Positions 18,801-27,983 of a DNA stretch of 64,000 nucleotides are shown piece after piece. Source of the DNA: Pantoea sp. alder81 (GTDB lineage: Bacteria; Pseudomonadota; Gammaproteobacteria; Enterobacterales; Enterobacteriaceae); assembly GCF_020179835.1 (NCBI RefSeq), contig NZ_JAIUDA010000003.1, positions 310,001 through 374,000 of the forward strand, given 5' to 3'. Under the pieces are notes generated by a model. That model was given only the letters and a program-made list of their open reading frames with translations. It ran no database searches and was not told the DNA's origin. The position numbers and the translations under genes were made by a program. The number at the start of each line of letters is the position of its first letter. Position 1 is the stretch's first letter.

Positions 18801-19803
18801 AAACGCAGCTGATAGCGTGGGTCGCGAACCGCAACCCGGTCTGGAAACGCAGTTGGCGCAAGCCTTCTGCCAGCTTTTAGCACGCGACACCATCAGCGCC
18901 CAGGATGATTTCTTCGCGCTCGGTGGCCACTCGTTGCTGGCGATGCGCTTAGCTGCCCAGCTGCGCCGCGAACTGCAACAGCCGGTTTCGGTGGGGCAGA
19001 TTATGGTGGCTTCAACGGTGGAAAAACTCGCCCGGTTATTGAGCGATACACAATCGCATCAGCAGGCAGGTTTTGAAGCCGTACTGCCGCTGCGTCAGGG
19101 CAACGGCCCCACGCTGTTCTGCTTCCATCCGGCGTCGGGTTTTGCCTGGCAGTTCAGCATTCTGCAGCGCTATCTCGATCAGCGCTGGTCACTGGTGGGG
19201 ATTCAGTCGCCCGATACCCAGAGCCCACTGAATCAAAGCGCGCATCTCGACGAAGTATGTGATGCGCATCTGCAAACGTTACGTGAAGTGCAGCCACACG
19301 GACCGTACTTCTTCCTCGGCTATTCGCTGGGCGGCACGCTGGCGCAAGGCATTGCGGCGCGGCTGGAAGCAGCAGGTGAAGAGGTGGCCTTCCTCGGCCT
19401 GCTTGATACCTGGCCGCCGGAAACGCAGAACTGGGATGAGAAGCGCGGTGAGAATGTGCTGGATCCGGCGGTGCTGGAAGAGGTGAATCGCGAGCGTGAA
19501 CAGTTTATCGCCGCCCAGCGCCACCAGGCGGGCGAAGAGATGCGCGCGATGTTCGATACCATCGAAGCCAACTACGCCAGTTCGGTGCGTCTGTTGGCCA
19601 CCGCGCGCAGTGCCCGTTTCAACGGTCGCGCCACGCTGTTCCTTGCTGAGCAGACGCAGCAACCCGGTCAGGATGCGCGTCGCGCCTGGGCACCGTATGT
19701 CGGTGAATTAGAGGTATGGCCGATGGATTGTGCGCACGTGGAGATTATTTCTCCGCAGATGTTTGAGCAGATAGGACCGTTGTTGCAGCGGATATTAGGC
19801 TAA
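15889..19803 (+). CDS. entF: Enterobactin synthase component F, four-domain NRPS (C-A-T-TE)
   Basis: EntF activates serine, condenses it with dihydroxybenzoyl units and cyclises three DHB-Ser to enterobactin. It has 1304 aa (E. coli 1293). The condensation motif HHLVVDG has its catalytic His at 148. The adenylation domain shows A3 YTSGSTGRPKG near 615, NLYGPTEAAVDVSW and LKIRGQRIELNEID; its binding-pocket stretches (FDVSVWEFFW, THFVPSMLAAF) match the serine-specific E. coli domain. The carrier site is GGHSLL with Ser1015. The thioesterase has GYSLGG (Ser1146) and AHVE (His1283). The start at 15889 has GGAG five bases upstream; the ORF opens 30 codons earlier inside fes. The MbtH partner gene is absent locally. 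Confidence 0.96.
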   Translation: MSESLMNKTMTEQHTLPLVAAQPGIWIADQLTQHHNAYAVAHFVELSGAIDTDLLAQAIVAGMQEADTLNMAFAEVEGEALQWLQPQAFSTPEIVDLRDEADAAAKARALMREDMNGDLRVLSGAPLWHHTLYRIGDQHWFWYQRYHHLVVDGFSFTAITRRIANLYTAAVQQQDAEPTPFIPFSEVVEEYQRYQESSSFTRDREFWREKGTALPSPASLSPLPLAGQSASTDLLRHSVTLDHHTFQTLVSQHPQSSAADLAFALVALWLARLSGQNDFAAGFIFMRRIGSAALCATGPVINVLPMAVHYDPTQPLSALAAQLAGEVKKMRRHQRYDAEQVQRDLGRLGDGDPLYGPVINLKMFDYQLDFAGVDGITHQLASGPVRDLEIAIYISEQGELTLELLANAERYSESTLMRHASRFALLLNQLAEQPQRALGELDLLTTAEHAQIAGINQTAHPVPVETLASLLSQQVERTPYAPALADATHQLSYREMQQQLYALAADLSTAGVQRGDIVAVALPRSVQLSLALQAIVSLGAAYLPLDTGYPDERLQLMLEDAAPKTLITSAALSDRFSAIDPVKQLHFDALYTAPDAPQPASAPTPQDGAYIIYTSGSTGRPKGVLVGHEAIVNRLLWMQDRYPLQADDVVLQKTPSSFDVSVWEFFWPLLVGAQLVMAPPEAHRDPEALQQLFARYKVTTTHFVPSMLAAFVAALDNEQSIACCNSLRNVFCSGEALPTDLSREWEKLTRVPLHNLYGPTEAAVDVSWYPAFGEALAAVDGASVPIGFPVWNTGLRILDARMQPVPPGVAGDLYLTGVQLAHGYLGRPDLTASRFIADPFAAGERMYVTGDVARWLDNGAVEYLGRSDDQLKIRGQRIELNEIDHVMSAQPGIEQAVTHAVVLGGAAAQGGDARQLVGYVIAEHAVDGDALRDALAQRLPAHMVPVAIVQLDAFPLSSNGKLDRKALPLPQNAADSVGREPQPGLETQLAQAFCQLLARDTISAQDDFFALGGHSLLAMRLAAQLRRELQQPVSVGQIMVASTVEKLARLLSDTQSHQQAGFEAVLPLRQGNGPTLFCFHPASGFAWQFSILQRYLDQRWSLVGIQSPDTQSPLNQSAHLDEVCDAHLQTLREVQPHGPYFFLGYSLGGTLAQGIAARLEAAGEEVAFLGLLDTWPPETQNWDEKRGENVLDPAVLEEVNREREQFIAAQRHQAGEEMRAMFDTIEANYASSVRLLATARSARFNGRATLFLAEQTQQPGQDARRAWAPYVGELEVWPMDCAHVEIISPQMFEQIGPLLQRILG

Positions 19804-19810
19804 GCAGCAC

Positions 19811-19862
19811 CAGGTACGCATTGATGCGTACCTGCATTGTAGGGGCGGCATTTATGCCGCCC
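19811..19862. repeat. Pair of inverted repeats between entF and fepC (REP-like or terminators)
   Basis: Hairpin 1 is CAGGTACGCA / TGCGTACCTG (19811-19834), a perfect 10-bp stem with TTGA loop. Hairpin 2 is GGGCGGCA / TGCCGCCC (19843-19862), an 8-bp stem. They fill the 62 bp between the convergent entF and fepC genes. Neither has a clear T tract. Tandem GC-rich palindromes of this form resemble dispersed intergenic repeats of enterobacteria, but only one copy is in the window. fepE, which occupies this spot in E. coli, is absent. Confidence 0.5.
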
Positions 19863-19865
19863 TGA

Positions 19866-20663
19866 TTACCTTCCCCGCCCCAGCGGCACGATCATTGGCG
19901 TATGCGCCACCGGATCTTCCACAATCACGCAGCGTAAACCGTACACCTGTTCTATCAATTCGGGCGTCACGATCTCTGCGGGCTTACCTTCAGCAACAAT
20001 CTTGCCGTGGCGCATAGCGATCAGATGGGTGGCATAACGGCACGCGTGGTTGAGATCGTGCAGCACCACCACCAGCGTGCGGCCATGCTGCTGATTCAAC
20101 TCCTGCATCAGTTCCAGCAGTTCAATCTGATGGGTGATATCCAGCCAGGTGGTCGGCTCATCCAGCAACAACAGCGGGGTTTGTTGCGCCAGCACCATGG
20201 CAATCCATACGCGCTGACGCTGTCCGCCGGATAAGGTATCCACCGGTTGCTGTGCCAAATCCGCCACGCCGGTTGCCCGCATCGCGCTTTGCACCGCCTC
20301 TTCATCTTCGCTGCGCCAACGTCCAAACAGCGCTTGATGCGGATAACGCCCACGCGCCACCAGCTCGGTGACGCTGATGCCCGCTGGTGCGTTGGAACTC
20401 TGCGGCAGCAGTCCAAGTCGACGCGCCACCTCTTTGGTCGGGTAACGCGCAATCGCTTCACCATCCAGATACACCTCGCCTTTCAGCGGAGTATTAAGAC
20501 GACTCAGGGTACGCAGCAAAGTGGATTTACCGCAGGCGTTTGGGCCGATAATCACCGTCAGCTCCCCTTCGGGGATGGCCACCGACAGGTTTTCTGCCAC
20601 CACTTTCTTGTCGTAGCCGAGCGTCAGGCCTTCGCCATACAGCCGTGAAGGGATATCGATCAT
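19866..20663 (-). CDS. fepC: Ferric enterobactin ABC transporter ATPase FepC
   Basis: FepC is the cytoplasmic ATPase driving inner-membrane import of ferric enterobactin through FepDG. The 265-aa protein carries Walker A GPNACGKST, Q-loop LLPQSSNAP, ABC signature LSGGQRQR, Walker B LLLLDEPTTWLD and switch His in VVLHDLNHA. Its ATG overlaps the fepG stop by four bases (ATGA), so fepD-fepG-fepC form one tightly coupled operon on the minus strand. Confidence 0.96.
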   Translation of the reverse strand: MIDIPSRLYGEGLTLGYDKKVVAENLSVAIPEGELTVIIGPNACGKSTLLRTLSRLNTPLKGEVYLDGEAIARYPTKEVARRLGLLPQSSNAPAGISVTELVARGRYPHQALFGRWRSEDEEAVQSAMRATGVADLAQQPVDTLSGGQRQRVWIAMVLAQQTPLLLLDEPTTWLDITHQIELLELMQELNQQHGRTLVVVLHDLNHACRYATHLIAMRHGKIVAEGKPAEIVTPELIEQVYGLRCVIVEDPVAHTPMIVPLGRGR

Positions 20664-21643
20664 TGGCGTCGCGCCTCCCGCACCAGTAACGCAATCAGAT
20701 AAAGTCCACCGAGGCTGACGGTAATCACGCCAACCGGTAATTGATAAGGCAGGAACAGATGTTGCGCGGCAAAATCAGCCGCAATCAATAACAGCGCGCC
20801 ACACAGCGCCGCCAGTAACAGCGCACCTTTCTCGCCGCCGCCGAGTCGACGCGCGATCTGCGGTGCCAGCAACGCCACAAAGGAGATCGGCCCCACCAGA
20901 GCGGTAGATGCCGCCGTCAACACCACACCAATCAGCATCAGCAGCAGCCGACTGCGCTCCACCGGCACGCCGAGCGCACTGGCGGTATCATCGCCCATCT
21001 CCAGCAAACGCATGCGGCGGGTCAGCAACGCCATCAGCAACAGCGACAGCAGCAATACGCCAATCACCGGTGGCGTTTTCGCCCAGGTGATACCGTTAAG
21101 CGATCCGGCACTCCACAATCCGGCGCTGAGCGCGGATTCCAGCGAAGCACTGATAATCAGCCAGGCATTCAGCGCCATCAGCAAGGCGCGCACGCTGATG
21201 CCGACAATAATCAGGCGGAAGGTTTCGACGCCGTTACGCCAGGCAAACAGATACACCAGCGCTGCGGTGCCGATACCGCCGACCAACGCTGCCCCCGTCA
21301 TAGCAGCGATGCCCTGATTGAACAGCACCAGTGCCACCAGCACGCCGCTATAGGCACCGGTGTTGAAACCAAGAATATCCGGGCTGCCGAGCGGGTTGCG
21401 CAGCAGTGACTGGAAAATCGCGCCGCTGACGCCCAGCGCCGCGCCAATCAGCAGCGCCATCAGCACGCGTGGCAACCGCCACTCTAAAACGATGAGTTTG
21501 ACATTGCTGGCACCCTGCCCGGCCAGCACCTGCCAGAATTGCTCAGCCCCAATCGGCAATGCCCCTCGCGTCATCGCCAGATACGCCAGCAGCGCGCAGC
21601 CGATCAACAGCCATGTCGTATGTAATGCAACCCGACGCGTCAT
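20660..21643 (-). CDS. fepG: Ferric enterobactin ABC permease FepG
   Basis: FepG is an inner-membrane permease subunit of the FecCD/BtuC family that forms a heterodimer with FepD. The 327-aa protein is a chain of about ten hydrophobic segments with family motifs GAALGVSGAIFQSLLRNPL, LGFNTGAYSG and GPISFVALLAPQIAR. The last is followed by the cytoplasmic loop that docks onto the ATPase. It overlaps both fepD and fepC by ATGA junctions. Confidence 0.95.
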   Translation of the reverse strand: MTRRVALHTTWLLIGCALLAYLAMTRGALPIGAEQFWQVLAGQGASNVKLIVLEWRLPRVLMALLIGAALGVSGAIFQSLLRNPLGSPDILGFNTGAYSGVLVALVLFNQGIAAMTGAALVGGIGTAALVYLFAWRNGVETFRLIIVGISVRALLMALNAWLIISASLESALSAGLWSAGSLNGITWAKTPPVIGVLLLSLLLMALLTRRMRLLEMGDDTASALGVPVERSRLLLMLIGVVLTAASTALVGPISFVALLAPQIARRLGGGEKGALLLAALCGALLLIAADFAAQHLFLPYQLPVGVITVSLGGLYLIALLVREARRQ

Positions 21644-22629
21644 AGCGCACCTCGCCCGAGTTTACGGCGCACCAGCACAATCAGCACCGGCGCACCTAAC
21701 ATCGCCGTGACGATGGAGACGCGCAGCTCACCCGCCACCAGCAGACGCCCGAGAATATCCGCCGCCAGCAGCAAAATCGGGGTAATGATCGCCGTGGCGG
21801 GCAGCATCCAGCGGTGATCGTTGCCGACCATCCAGCGTGCAAAATGCGGCGTCATCAGCCCGATAAAAGCGATGGGGCCTACCGCAGCCGTTGCCGCACC
21901 ACACAGCAACGCAATCGCCACTAAACCCAGCAGTTGCGTGCGCGCCACCCGCGTGCCCAGCGCGGTCGCCATATCGCCGCCCATGCTCAAACTGTTCAAC
22001 GCCTGCGACAAATAGAGTGCAACGACGCTACCGATCAGCACGGCAGGGAACAACGTGCGCAACACGGTGAAATTGCGGATATCCAGCGAGCCACTGTGCC
22101 AGAAACGCAGGTGGTCATAGATATCGGGATTGAGCAGCGACAGGCCGGAAGTCAGCCCATCCAGCACCGCGCCCAGCGCCACGCCGGCTAACGTCAGGCG
22201 CACCGGATTGACTCGCCCGCCGCCAATCGCGCCCGTCATCGCCACCAGTAATGACGCCAGCAGTGCACCGGCAAACGCGAAACCGAGCCAGTCGAGGGGA
22301 GAATCCGCACCAAACAAAGCGATGCCGATCACCACCGCAAACCCGGCGCCCGCATTGACGCCGAGAATACCCGGATCGGCCAGTGGATTGCGCGTCAGGC
22401 TCTGCATCAGCGCGCCCGCTAACCCAAGGGCCACACCGGCAAGCAATCCGGCCAGGGTGCGCGGCAGGCGTGCATCACGCACAATCACGCACTCAGCGCT
22501 ATTACAGCTTGAGGTAAGAGAATGATAAACATCGGGAAAGGGTATCGATTTTGCCCCCAGCATTAAGCTGAGCGCGATGAGGAGCAAGAGCAGAATCCCT
22601 GAGCCTGCTAATGCACGGATCTGGCGCAT
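21640..22629 (-). CDS. fepD: Ferric enterobactin ABC permease FepD
   Basis: FepD is the second FecCD-type permease subunit, first gene of fepDGC. The 329-aa protein shows GVALGLAGALMQSLTRNPLA, LGVNAGAGFAV and GPIAFIGLMTPHFARWMVG. The region between residues about 25 and 50 contains an SSCNSAECVIVRDARLPRTL segment typical of FepD. It is divergent from entS, and the 139-bp gap carries a Fur box about 50 bp from its start codon. Confidence 0.95.
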   Translation of the reverse strand: MRQIRALAGSGILLLLLIALSLMLGAKSIPFPDVYHSLTSSCNSAECVIVRDARLPRTLAGLLAGVALGLAGALMQSLTRNPLADPGILGVNAGAGFAVVIGIALFGADSPLDWLGFAFAGALLASLLVAMTGAIGGGRVNPVRLTLAGVALGAVLDGLTSGLSLLNPDIYDHLRFWHSGSLDIRNFTVLRTLFPAVLIGSVVALYLSQALNSLSMGGDMATALGTRVARTQLLGLVAIALLCGAATAAVGPIAFIGLMTPHFARWMVGNDHRWMLPATAIITPILLLAADILGRLLVAGELRVSIVTAMLGAPVLIVLVRRKLGRGAL

Positions 22630-22677
22630 CGTTCTAAACCTTCACTGTTCAACGTCGTCGCATGCGCAACGCAATTT

Positions 22678-22715
22678 GATAATGGTTATCGTTATTACTC
22701 GCGTTTGCCTATGTT
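22678..22715. promoter_or_regulatory. Fur box and putative entS promoter in the fepD-entS divergent region
   Basis: GATAATGGTTATCGTTATT (22678-22696) matches the 19-bp Fur consensus GATAATGATAATCATTATC at 15 positions. A possible entS promoter is TTATCG (22686-22691), 18 bp, TATGTT (22710-22715), with the -35 inside the Fur box. The fepD promoter on the other strand is less clear. Iron repression of both transcripts is inferred. Confidence 0.65.
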
Positions 22716-22768
22716 ACCATGACTCGCCTCGCGGACGATGAGGAAAATTGGTGCAAAAAGGCGAACAA

Positions 22769-24019
22769 ATGAACAAATCTTCCCACTTTATCGATCTCTC
22801 ACTGCTGAAAACCCATGCGGCGTTCCGCGCGGTATTTATTGCCCGTTTCATCTCGATTGTCGCGCTCGGTATGCTGGCCGTGGCGGTGCCGGTGCAGATT
22901 CAGCAGATGACACAATCCCCGCTGCTGGTGGGATTGGCGGTCACCCTTGCCGCATCAGGTATGTTTATCGGTCTGCTGACCGGCGGCGTGCTAGCCGATC
23001 GCTACGAACGCAAAAAACTGATTCTGATTGCCCGCTCGACCTGTGGATTGGGCTTTATTGCGCTGGCAATCAATGCCGCGCTGCCACATCCCTCGCTCAT
23101 CGCGGTGTATCTGCTGGGATTCTGGGATGGCTTCTTTGGCGCGATTGGCGTCACCGCGCTGCTTGCCGCAACGCCAGCGCTGGTCGGTCGCGAAAACATT
23201 ATGCAGGCTGGGGCGATCACCATGCTGACGGTGCGCTTTGGTTCCATCCTCTCGCCGGCCATCGCAGGACTGGTGATTGCGCACGGTAGCGTGGTGTGGA
23301 ACTACGGTCTAACCGCGTTTGGCACGCTGATTACCGTGCTGACGCTGCTGAAATTACCGCAACTGCCGCCACCGCCTCAGCCGCGTGAACATCCGCTGAA
23401 GTCGCTGGCCGCCGGAGTGCAGTTCCTGTTTGCCAGCCCGATTGTCGGTATGGTGGCACTGATAGGCGCGCTGGTCACTTTAGCCAGCGCGATTCGCGTG
23501 CTCTATCCCGCTCTCGCACCACATTGGTCAGTGAGTGCTAACCAGCTTGGTATGCTTTACGCAGCTGTGCCGCTCGGTGCCGCAATAGGTGCGTTTACCA
23601 GCGGTAAACTGAAGCATGCAGCCCGACCGGGACAGCTGGTGCTGGGCAGTGCGGTGGCCGCCTTTATCGCGCTGGGATTATTCAGTCTGATGCCCAACCT
23701 GCCGCTGGCGCTGCTGTGTCTGGTGGCATTTGGCTATTTCAGCGCCATTAACAGTCTCGTGCAGTACGCGATGATTCAACTGCTGACGCCTGACCATCTG
23801 CTAGGCCGCATCAACGGCTTGTGGACCGCGCAAAATGTCACCGGGGATGCGATTGGTGCGGCGATGATTGGTGCCATGGGATCGTGGTTATTGCCGCCAC
23901 AGGCCGCCGCCGCGTTTGGTTTTGCGGCAGCGCTGTTGGGCATGGTGATGTGGTGCGTGATGGGCCGTTTACGTCGTTATGCGCCGCCAGCCCCTGAGCT
24001 GGCGGAGCAGGCATCATGA
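22769..24019 (+). CDS. entS: Enterobactin exporter EntS (MFS)
   Basis: EntS is a proton-driven major facilitator that exports newly made enterobactin across the inner membrane. At 416 aa it matches E. coli EntS exactly in length. It has twelve hydrophobic segments, the MFS loop [12 protein letters not shown] between TM2 and TM3, and characteristic stretches [13 protein letters not shown] and [19 protein letters not shown]. The ATG at 22769 has AAGG upstream; a TTG seven codons earlier is less likely. Its stop overlaps the convergent fepB stop by six bases, so there is no room for a terminator between them. Confidence 0.95.
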   Translation: MNKSSHFIDLSLLKTHAAFRAVFIARFISIVALGMLAVAVPVQIQQMTQSPLLVGLAVTLAASGMFIGLLTGGVLADRYERKKLILIARSTCGLGFIALAINAALPHPSLIAVYLLGFWDGFFGAIGVTALLAATPALVGRENIMQAGAITMLTVRFGSILSPAIAGLVIAHGSVVWNYGLTAFGTLITVLTLLKLPQLPPPPQPREHPLKSLAAGVQFLFASPIVGMVALIGALVTLASAIRVLYPALAPHWSVSANQLGMLYAAVPLGAAIGAFTSGKLKHAARPGQLVLGSAVAAFIALGLFSLMPNLPLALLCLVAFGYFSAINSLVQYAMIQLLTPDHLLGRINGLWTAQNVTGDAIGAAMIGAMGSWLLPPQAAAAFGFAAALLGMVMWCVMGRLRRYAPPAPELAEQAS

Positions 24020-24979
24020 TTTAACGAACAGCTTTTCCAGACGCGCCAGCAGATTGCTGGCGCTGTAGTAATCCAGACGGAACGAATCAACGCCAAGCGG
24101 GAACACCTGCTTATCCTTGACCGCCGCGTTTTGCGCGAGGAACGGATTGCCGATCACCGAGTGCGTAGTTTTATCGTCAGCCGCAAACAGCAGGAAGGTT
24201 TTACCGGTTAAACCGCTCGCAACGTTCTCACCCGACAGCTGAATAATGTCCTTACGCTGTCCCATGCTGTGGCCCTGCTGCACGCTGGCAGGCGGCGTGG
24301 CGAGCGTAAAGCCAAGCTGCTCCAGCAATTTTCCCTGCGCTGACTCCGTGGTCCACACGTTGACGGCACGCCCATCACCGTTCCACACCATCGCTGAAAC
24401 CGGCTGCGGCGGCAGAGTGATGGCTTTCTTCAACGCCGCTTCACGATCGTCAAAAGCTTTCACACGCTGTGCCGCCTGCGCTTCGTGGCCGGTTGCCTGG
24501 CCGAGCAACGTCACTACATCCTGCCAGCTTTTGTCGTCGTAATTGACCACCAGCGTTGGCGCAATGGCGGAAAGCTGGCTGGCCAGTTTGATAGCTGAGT
24601 CATTCCCCGTGGCGCTCACCAAAATCAAATCCGGCGCTTCTGCCGCCACCGCTTCTGCACTCGGCTCGCCAATATAAAGACGTTTAAGCTGACGCTGTTT
24701 TGCGACATCGCCCCACTGACGGAAGAACCCTTGATCGTCGGCCAGGCGACTGTTCGGTGCTGTCGCGCCCGATGCCACAACCGGTGCATCAATCGCCAGC
24801 AGCGATCCGGTTAAGGTTACGCTGGTCGAGACAATGCGCTGCGGGGCTTTGTTTAAGGTAATTGAACCATTTGCCCCTTGTACCGTGCGCGGCCAACCCT
24901 GTTCTGCCTGTGCGAGCCCTGTGAAAGTCTGGAAAATAAACAACAGGGCTGTCAGACCCAATAAACCGCATTTATTCAT
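24014..24979 (-). CDS. fepB: Ferric enterobactin periplasmic binding protein FepB
   Basis: FepB captures ferric enterobactin in the periplasm and delivers it to FepDG. The 321-aa precursor has a signal peptide ending GLAQA-EQ (about residues 1-25) with no lipobox, so a soluble periplasmic form is expected. The class III binding-protein fold is visible through [19 protein letters not shown], the [14 protein letters not shown] hinge region and the C-terminal [12 protein letters not shown]. It is transcribed divergently from entC across a Fur box. Confidence 0.94.
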   Translation of the reverse strand: MNKCGLLGLTALLFIFQTFTGLAQAEQGWPRTVQGANGSITLNKAPQRIVSTSVTLTGSLLAIDAPVVASGATAPNSRLADDQGFFRQWGDVAKQRQLKRLYIGEPSAEAVAAEAPDLILVSATGNDSAIKLASQLSAIAPTLVVNYDDKSWQDVVTLLGQATGHEAQAAQRVKAFDDREAALKKAITLPPQPVSAMVWNGDGRAVNVWTTESAQGKLLEQLGFTLATPPASVQQGHSMGQRKDIIQLSGENVASGLTGKTFLLFAADDKTTHSVIGNPFLAQNAAVKDKQVFPLGVDSFRLDYYSASNLLARLEKLFVKS

Positions 24980-25065
24980 AAGTTCTGGTCCACCTTTTAG
25001 CTTATTGCACGGCCTGGCGTCACCTTCCGATTACGCCTAATCATGCGGGAAATCCCGCGAATGGA

Positions 25066-25131
25066 TTGACTCTCTTATTCAATCGACGTAGGTTACTGCC
25101 CCATAATAAAAATGATAATCATTCTTAATAA
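25066..25131. promoter_or_regulatory. entC/fepB divergent promoters with Fur box
   Basis: The Fur-box-like site AAAAATGATAATCATTCTT (25108-25126) matches 15 of 19 consensus positions, including an intact ATGATAATCATT core. More AT-rich half-site-like sequence follows to about 25144. The entC candidate is TTGACT (25066-25071), 17 bp, TAGGTT (25089-25094). The fepB candidate on the minus strand is TTATTA (25131-25126), 17 bp, TATTAT (25108-25103), with the Fur site filling its spacer. These were identified by eye. Confidence 0.7.
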
Positions 25132-25155
25132 TCTTATCATTTATAGGTGAAAATT

Positions 25156-26337
25156 ATGGTGGAATCATCCATGTTTGAAAATGCCTTATTAGAGGATTTT
25201 TCTGCGTTATGCCGTGGTTTCCTCTTTACCTCGCCGTGGCGTAGCCTCGCGACTCAGGGCTGCTATACCACGATAACCACCTCTGTGGCAGACGCTGCAT
25301 CGTTGCAGGGTGATTTTCAACTTCAACTGCGTCAACATTTCGCGGCGGCAAAACAACAAGGCATTGAGAATCCGATCCTGGTCGGTGCGATTCCCTTCGA
25401 CGTTAGTCAGCCTGCGGCCCTGTTTATCCCTGAAACTTATCAAACTTTTCATCGTGCCGATCTACAAAATGCGCTGCCCGCAGCTTCAAGCGAACTGCCG
25501 CAGGTACGTCGTCGCATGGCTGTGCCGGATCACGACGTCTTTACCCAAATGGTGGCCGATGCAGTGGCGGCTACGCAGCGTGGTGACCTCGATAAAGTGG
25601 TGCTGTCGCGCCTGATGGACATCGTCACCGAGCAGCCTGTAGATACTGCCGCGCTGATGCAACGCGTGATTGCGCAGAACCCGAATAGCTATCACTTCCA
25701 TCTGCCGCTGCCACAAGGCGGCGCACTGGTGGGTGCCAGCCCGGAATTGATGCTGCGTAAACAGGGGCGCGACTTTAGTTCATGCCCCCTGGCGGGCTCA
25801 GCGCGTCGTGATCACCACGACAGCCAGCAGGACCAGGCGGCGGGCAATACGCTGATGGATTCCAGCAAAGATCGTCATGAACACCAGCTGGTCACGGATG
25901 CGATGCGCGAAACACTGCAACCGCGCAGTCGCCTGCTGTCGGTACCGACCGTACCCTCGTTGATCACCACGGCGACCTTATGGCACCTCGCGACGCAAAT
26001 CGATGGTGAAGTACAGGATGATCGCGAGAACGCCTTGTCGCTGGCTTGCCTGCTGCATCCTACCCCGGCATTAAGTGGCTTCCCGCACCAGCGTGCTCAG
26101 CAGCTGATTCAGCAGTTAGAGCCTTTTGATCGTCAATTATTTGGCGGTATTGTTGGCTGGTGTGACAGTGAAGGCAACGGCGAATGGGTGGTGACGATTC
26201 GTTGCGGCACCGTACAAGGCTCACGCGTGCGACTGTTTGCGGGTGCAGGCATTGTGGCCGACTCCCAACCTGAATCAGAATGGCGCGAAACCGGCGTGAA
26301 GCTGGATACCATGTTGCGCGCTTTTGGACTGCAATAA
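25156..26337 (+). CDS. entC: Isochorismate synthase EntC
   Basis: EntC converts chorismate to isochorismate, the first committed step to 2,3-dihydroxybenzoate. The 393-aa protein belongs to the chorismate-binding (MST) family. The motifs DKVVLSR (catalytic Lys region), [30 protein letters not shown] and [20 protein letters not shown] are all near-identical to E. coli EntC. ATG 25156 is preceded at five bases by AGGTGA; a GTG three codons earlier lies inside that site and is less likely. It is first in entCEBAH. Confidence 0.96.
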   Translation: MVESSMFENALLEDFSALCRGFLFTSPWRSLATQGCYTTITTSVADAASLQGDFQLQLRQHFAAAKQQGIENPILVGAIPFDVSQPAALFIPETYQTFHRADLQNALPAASSELPQVRRRMAVPDHDVFTQMVADAVAATQRGDLDKVVLSRLMDIVTEQPVDTAALMQRVIAQNPNSYHFHLPLPQGGALVGASPELMLRKQGRDFSSCPLAGSARRDHHDSQQDQAAGNTLMDSSKDRHEHQLVTDAMRETLQPRSRLLSVPTVPSLITTATLWHLATQIDGEVQDDRENALSLACLLHPTPALSGFPHQRAQQLIQQLEPFDRQLFGGIVGWCDSEGNGEWVVTIRCGTVQGSRVRLFAGAGIVADSQPESEWRETGVKLDTMLRAFGLQ

Positions 26338-26347
26338 AGGAAAGAAC

Positions 26348-27964
26348 ATGAGCATTCCCTACACACGTTGGCCAGAAGATTTGGCCGCGCGCTACCGTGA
26401 AAAAGGCTATTGGCTCGATGTGCCAATGACCGATATCCTGGCGCGCCATAAAGAGAATGAGGCGATTGCAGTCATCGACGGCGATCGCCACATCAGCTAT
26501 CGCGAGTTGGATCGGTTAACCGACAATCTCGCGGCGGCCTTGCAGCGCCGTGGCCTGCAACAGGGCGATACCGCGCTAGTACAGCTTGGCAACGTGGCGG
26601 AGTTTTACGTTACGGTGTTCGCGCTGTTTAAACTGGGCGTGGCGTCCGTCTTCGCGCTGTATAGCCATCAGCGCACGGAGCTGACCGCCTATGCCGTGCA
26701 GATTGAGCCTAAGCTGCTGATTGCAGATCGCCATCACGCGCTGTTTGCCGATGACACCTTTATCGGCGCCCTCTGTGCCGCTCAACCGTCACTACAGCAG
26801 ATCATCCTGCGCAATGACGGTGATAAAGAAAACACCCTCGAAGCCCTGATGGCGGAAGCGTCAGGCGATTATCAGCCCACGCCGACCGCCGCTGATGAAG
26901 TGGCGTTTTTCCAGCTCTCTGGTGGCAGCACCGGGACGCCAAAGCTGATTCCGCGCACGCACAACGATTACTACTACAGTATTCGCGCCAGCGATGAGAT
27001 CTGTGAAGTCACTGCTGACACGCGTTATCTGATCGCCCTGCCCGCACCGCATAACTTCGCCATGAGCTCACCGGGTTCACTCGGCGTGTTTTATGCCGGT
27101 GGCCAGGTGATTCTCGCTGCCGATCCCAGCGCTACGCTCTGCTTCCCGCTGATCGAGAAGCATCAGGTTACCGATACCGGTCTGGTGCCGCCCGCGGTGA
27201 GCCTGTGGCTGCAAGCGATTCAGGAATGGGGCAGCAACAAGCAACTGGCTTCACTGCTGCGTATTCAGGTCGGTGGCGCTAAGCTAGGCGAAACGCTGGC
27301 TGCACGCATCCAGAGCGAAATTGGCTGCCAGCTGCAGCAGGTGTTTGGCATGGCCGAAGGTCTGGTGAACTACACCCGCTTCGGTGATGACGAGAAAATC
27401 GTTCTGACCACACAAGGCCGACCGATTTCTGACGATGACGAAGTCTGGGTGGCAGATGAACACGGCAATGCGCTGCCGCACGGCACGGTGGGTCGCCTCA
27501 TGACACGCGGCCCTTACACCTTCCGTGGCTACTACAAAAGCCCGGAACACAATGCTGCCAGCTTTGATGCCAACGGCTTCTACTGCTCCGGCGATCTGAT
27601 TGAGATCAACCCGCAGGGTTACATCACCGTGCAGGGCCGCGAGAAGGATCAGATCAACCGTGGCGGCGAGAAGATCGCCGCAGAAGAGATCGAGAACCTG
27701 TTGCAACGCCACCCGGATGTGATTCATGCCGCGCTGGTGTCGATGAATGACGAACTGATGGGTGAGAAGAGCTGCGCCTTTATTGTCGCCAGCCAGCCGA
27801 TCAAAGCGGTGGCTCTGCGTCGCCATCTGCGCGATCTCGGTGTTGCCGAGTTTAAATTACCCGATCGTATTACCTGCGTAGACGCCCTGCCGCTGACCCC
27901 GGTTGGCAAGGTGGACAAAAAACGTTTACGCCAACAGCTTGCTGACCAACAAACGCAAGCCTGA
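26348..27964 (+). CDS. entE: 2,3-Dihydroxybenzoate-AMP ligase EntE
   Basis: EntE adenylates 2,3-dihydroxybenzoate and loads it on the EntB carrier domain. The 538-aa protein (E. coli 536) is an ANL-superfamily enzyme. It has P-loop [19 protein letters not shown], aryl-acid binding [23 protein letters not shown] and the C-terminal catalytic Lys in [15 protein letters not shown] 26348 follows GGAAAGAAC and lies 10 bp after the entC stop; the open frame begins 8 codons upstream in entC. Confidence 0.96.
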   Translation: MSIPYTRWPEDLAARYREKGYWLDVPMTDILARHKENEAIAVIDGDRHISYRELDRLTDNLAAALQRRGLQQGDTALVQLGNVAEFYVTVFALFKLGVASVFALYSHQRTELTAYAVQIEPKLLIADRHHALFADDTFIGALCAAQPSLQQIILRNDGDKENTLEALMAEASGDYQPTPTAADEVAFFQLSGGSTGTPKLIPRTHNDYYYSIRASDEICEVTADTRYLIALPAPHNFAMSSPGSLGVFYAGGQVILAADPSATLCFPLIEKHQVTDTGLVPPAVSLWLQAIQEWGSNKQLASLLRIQVGGAKLGETLAARIQSEIGCQLQQVFGMAEGLVNYTRFGDDEKIVLTTQGRPISDDDEVWVADEHGNALPHGTVGRLMTRGPYTFRGYYKSPEHNAASFDANGFYCSGDLIEINPQGYITVQGREKDQINRGGEKIAAEEIENLLQRHPDVIHAALVSMNDELMGEKSCAFIVASQPIKAVALRRHLRDLGVAEFKLPDRITCVDALPLTPVGKVDKKRLRQQLADQQTQA

Positions 27965-27983
27965 ACCTGTTCCGGAGATTGTA

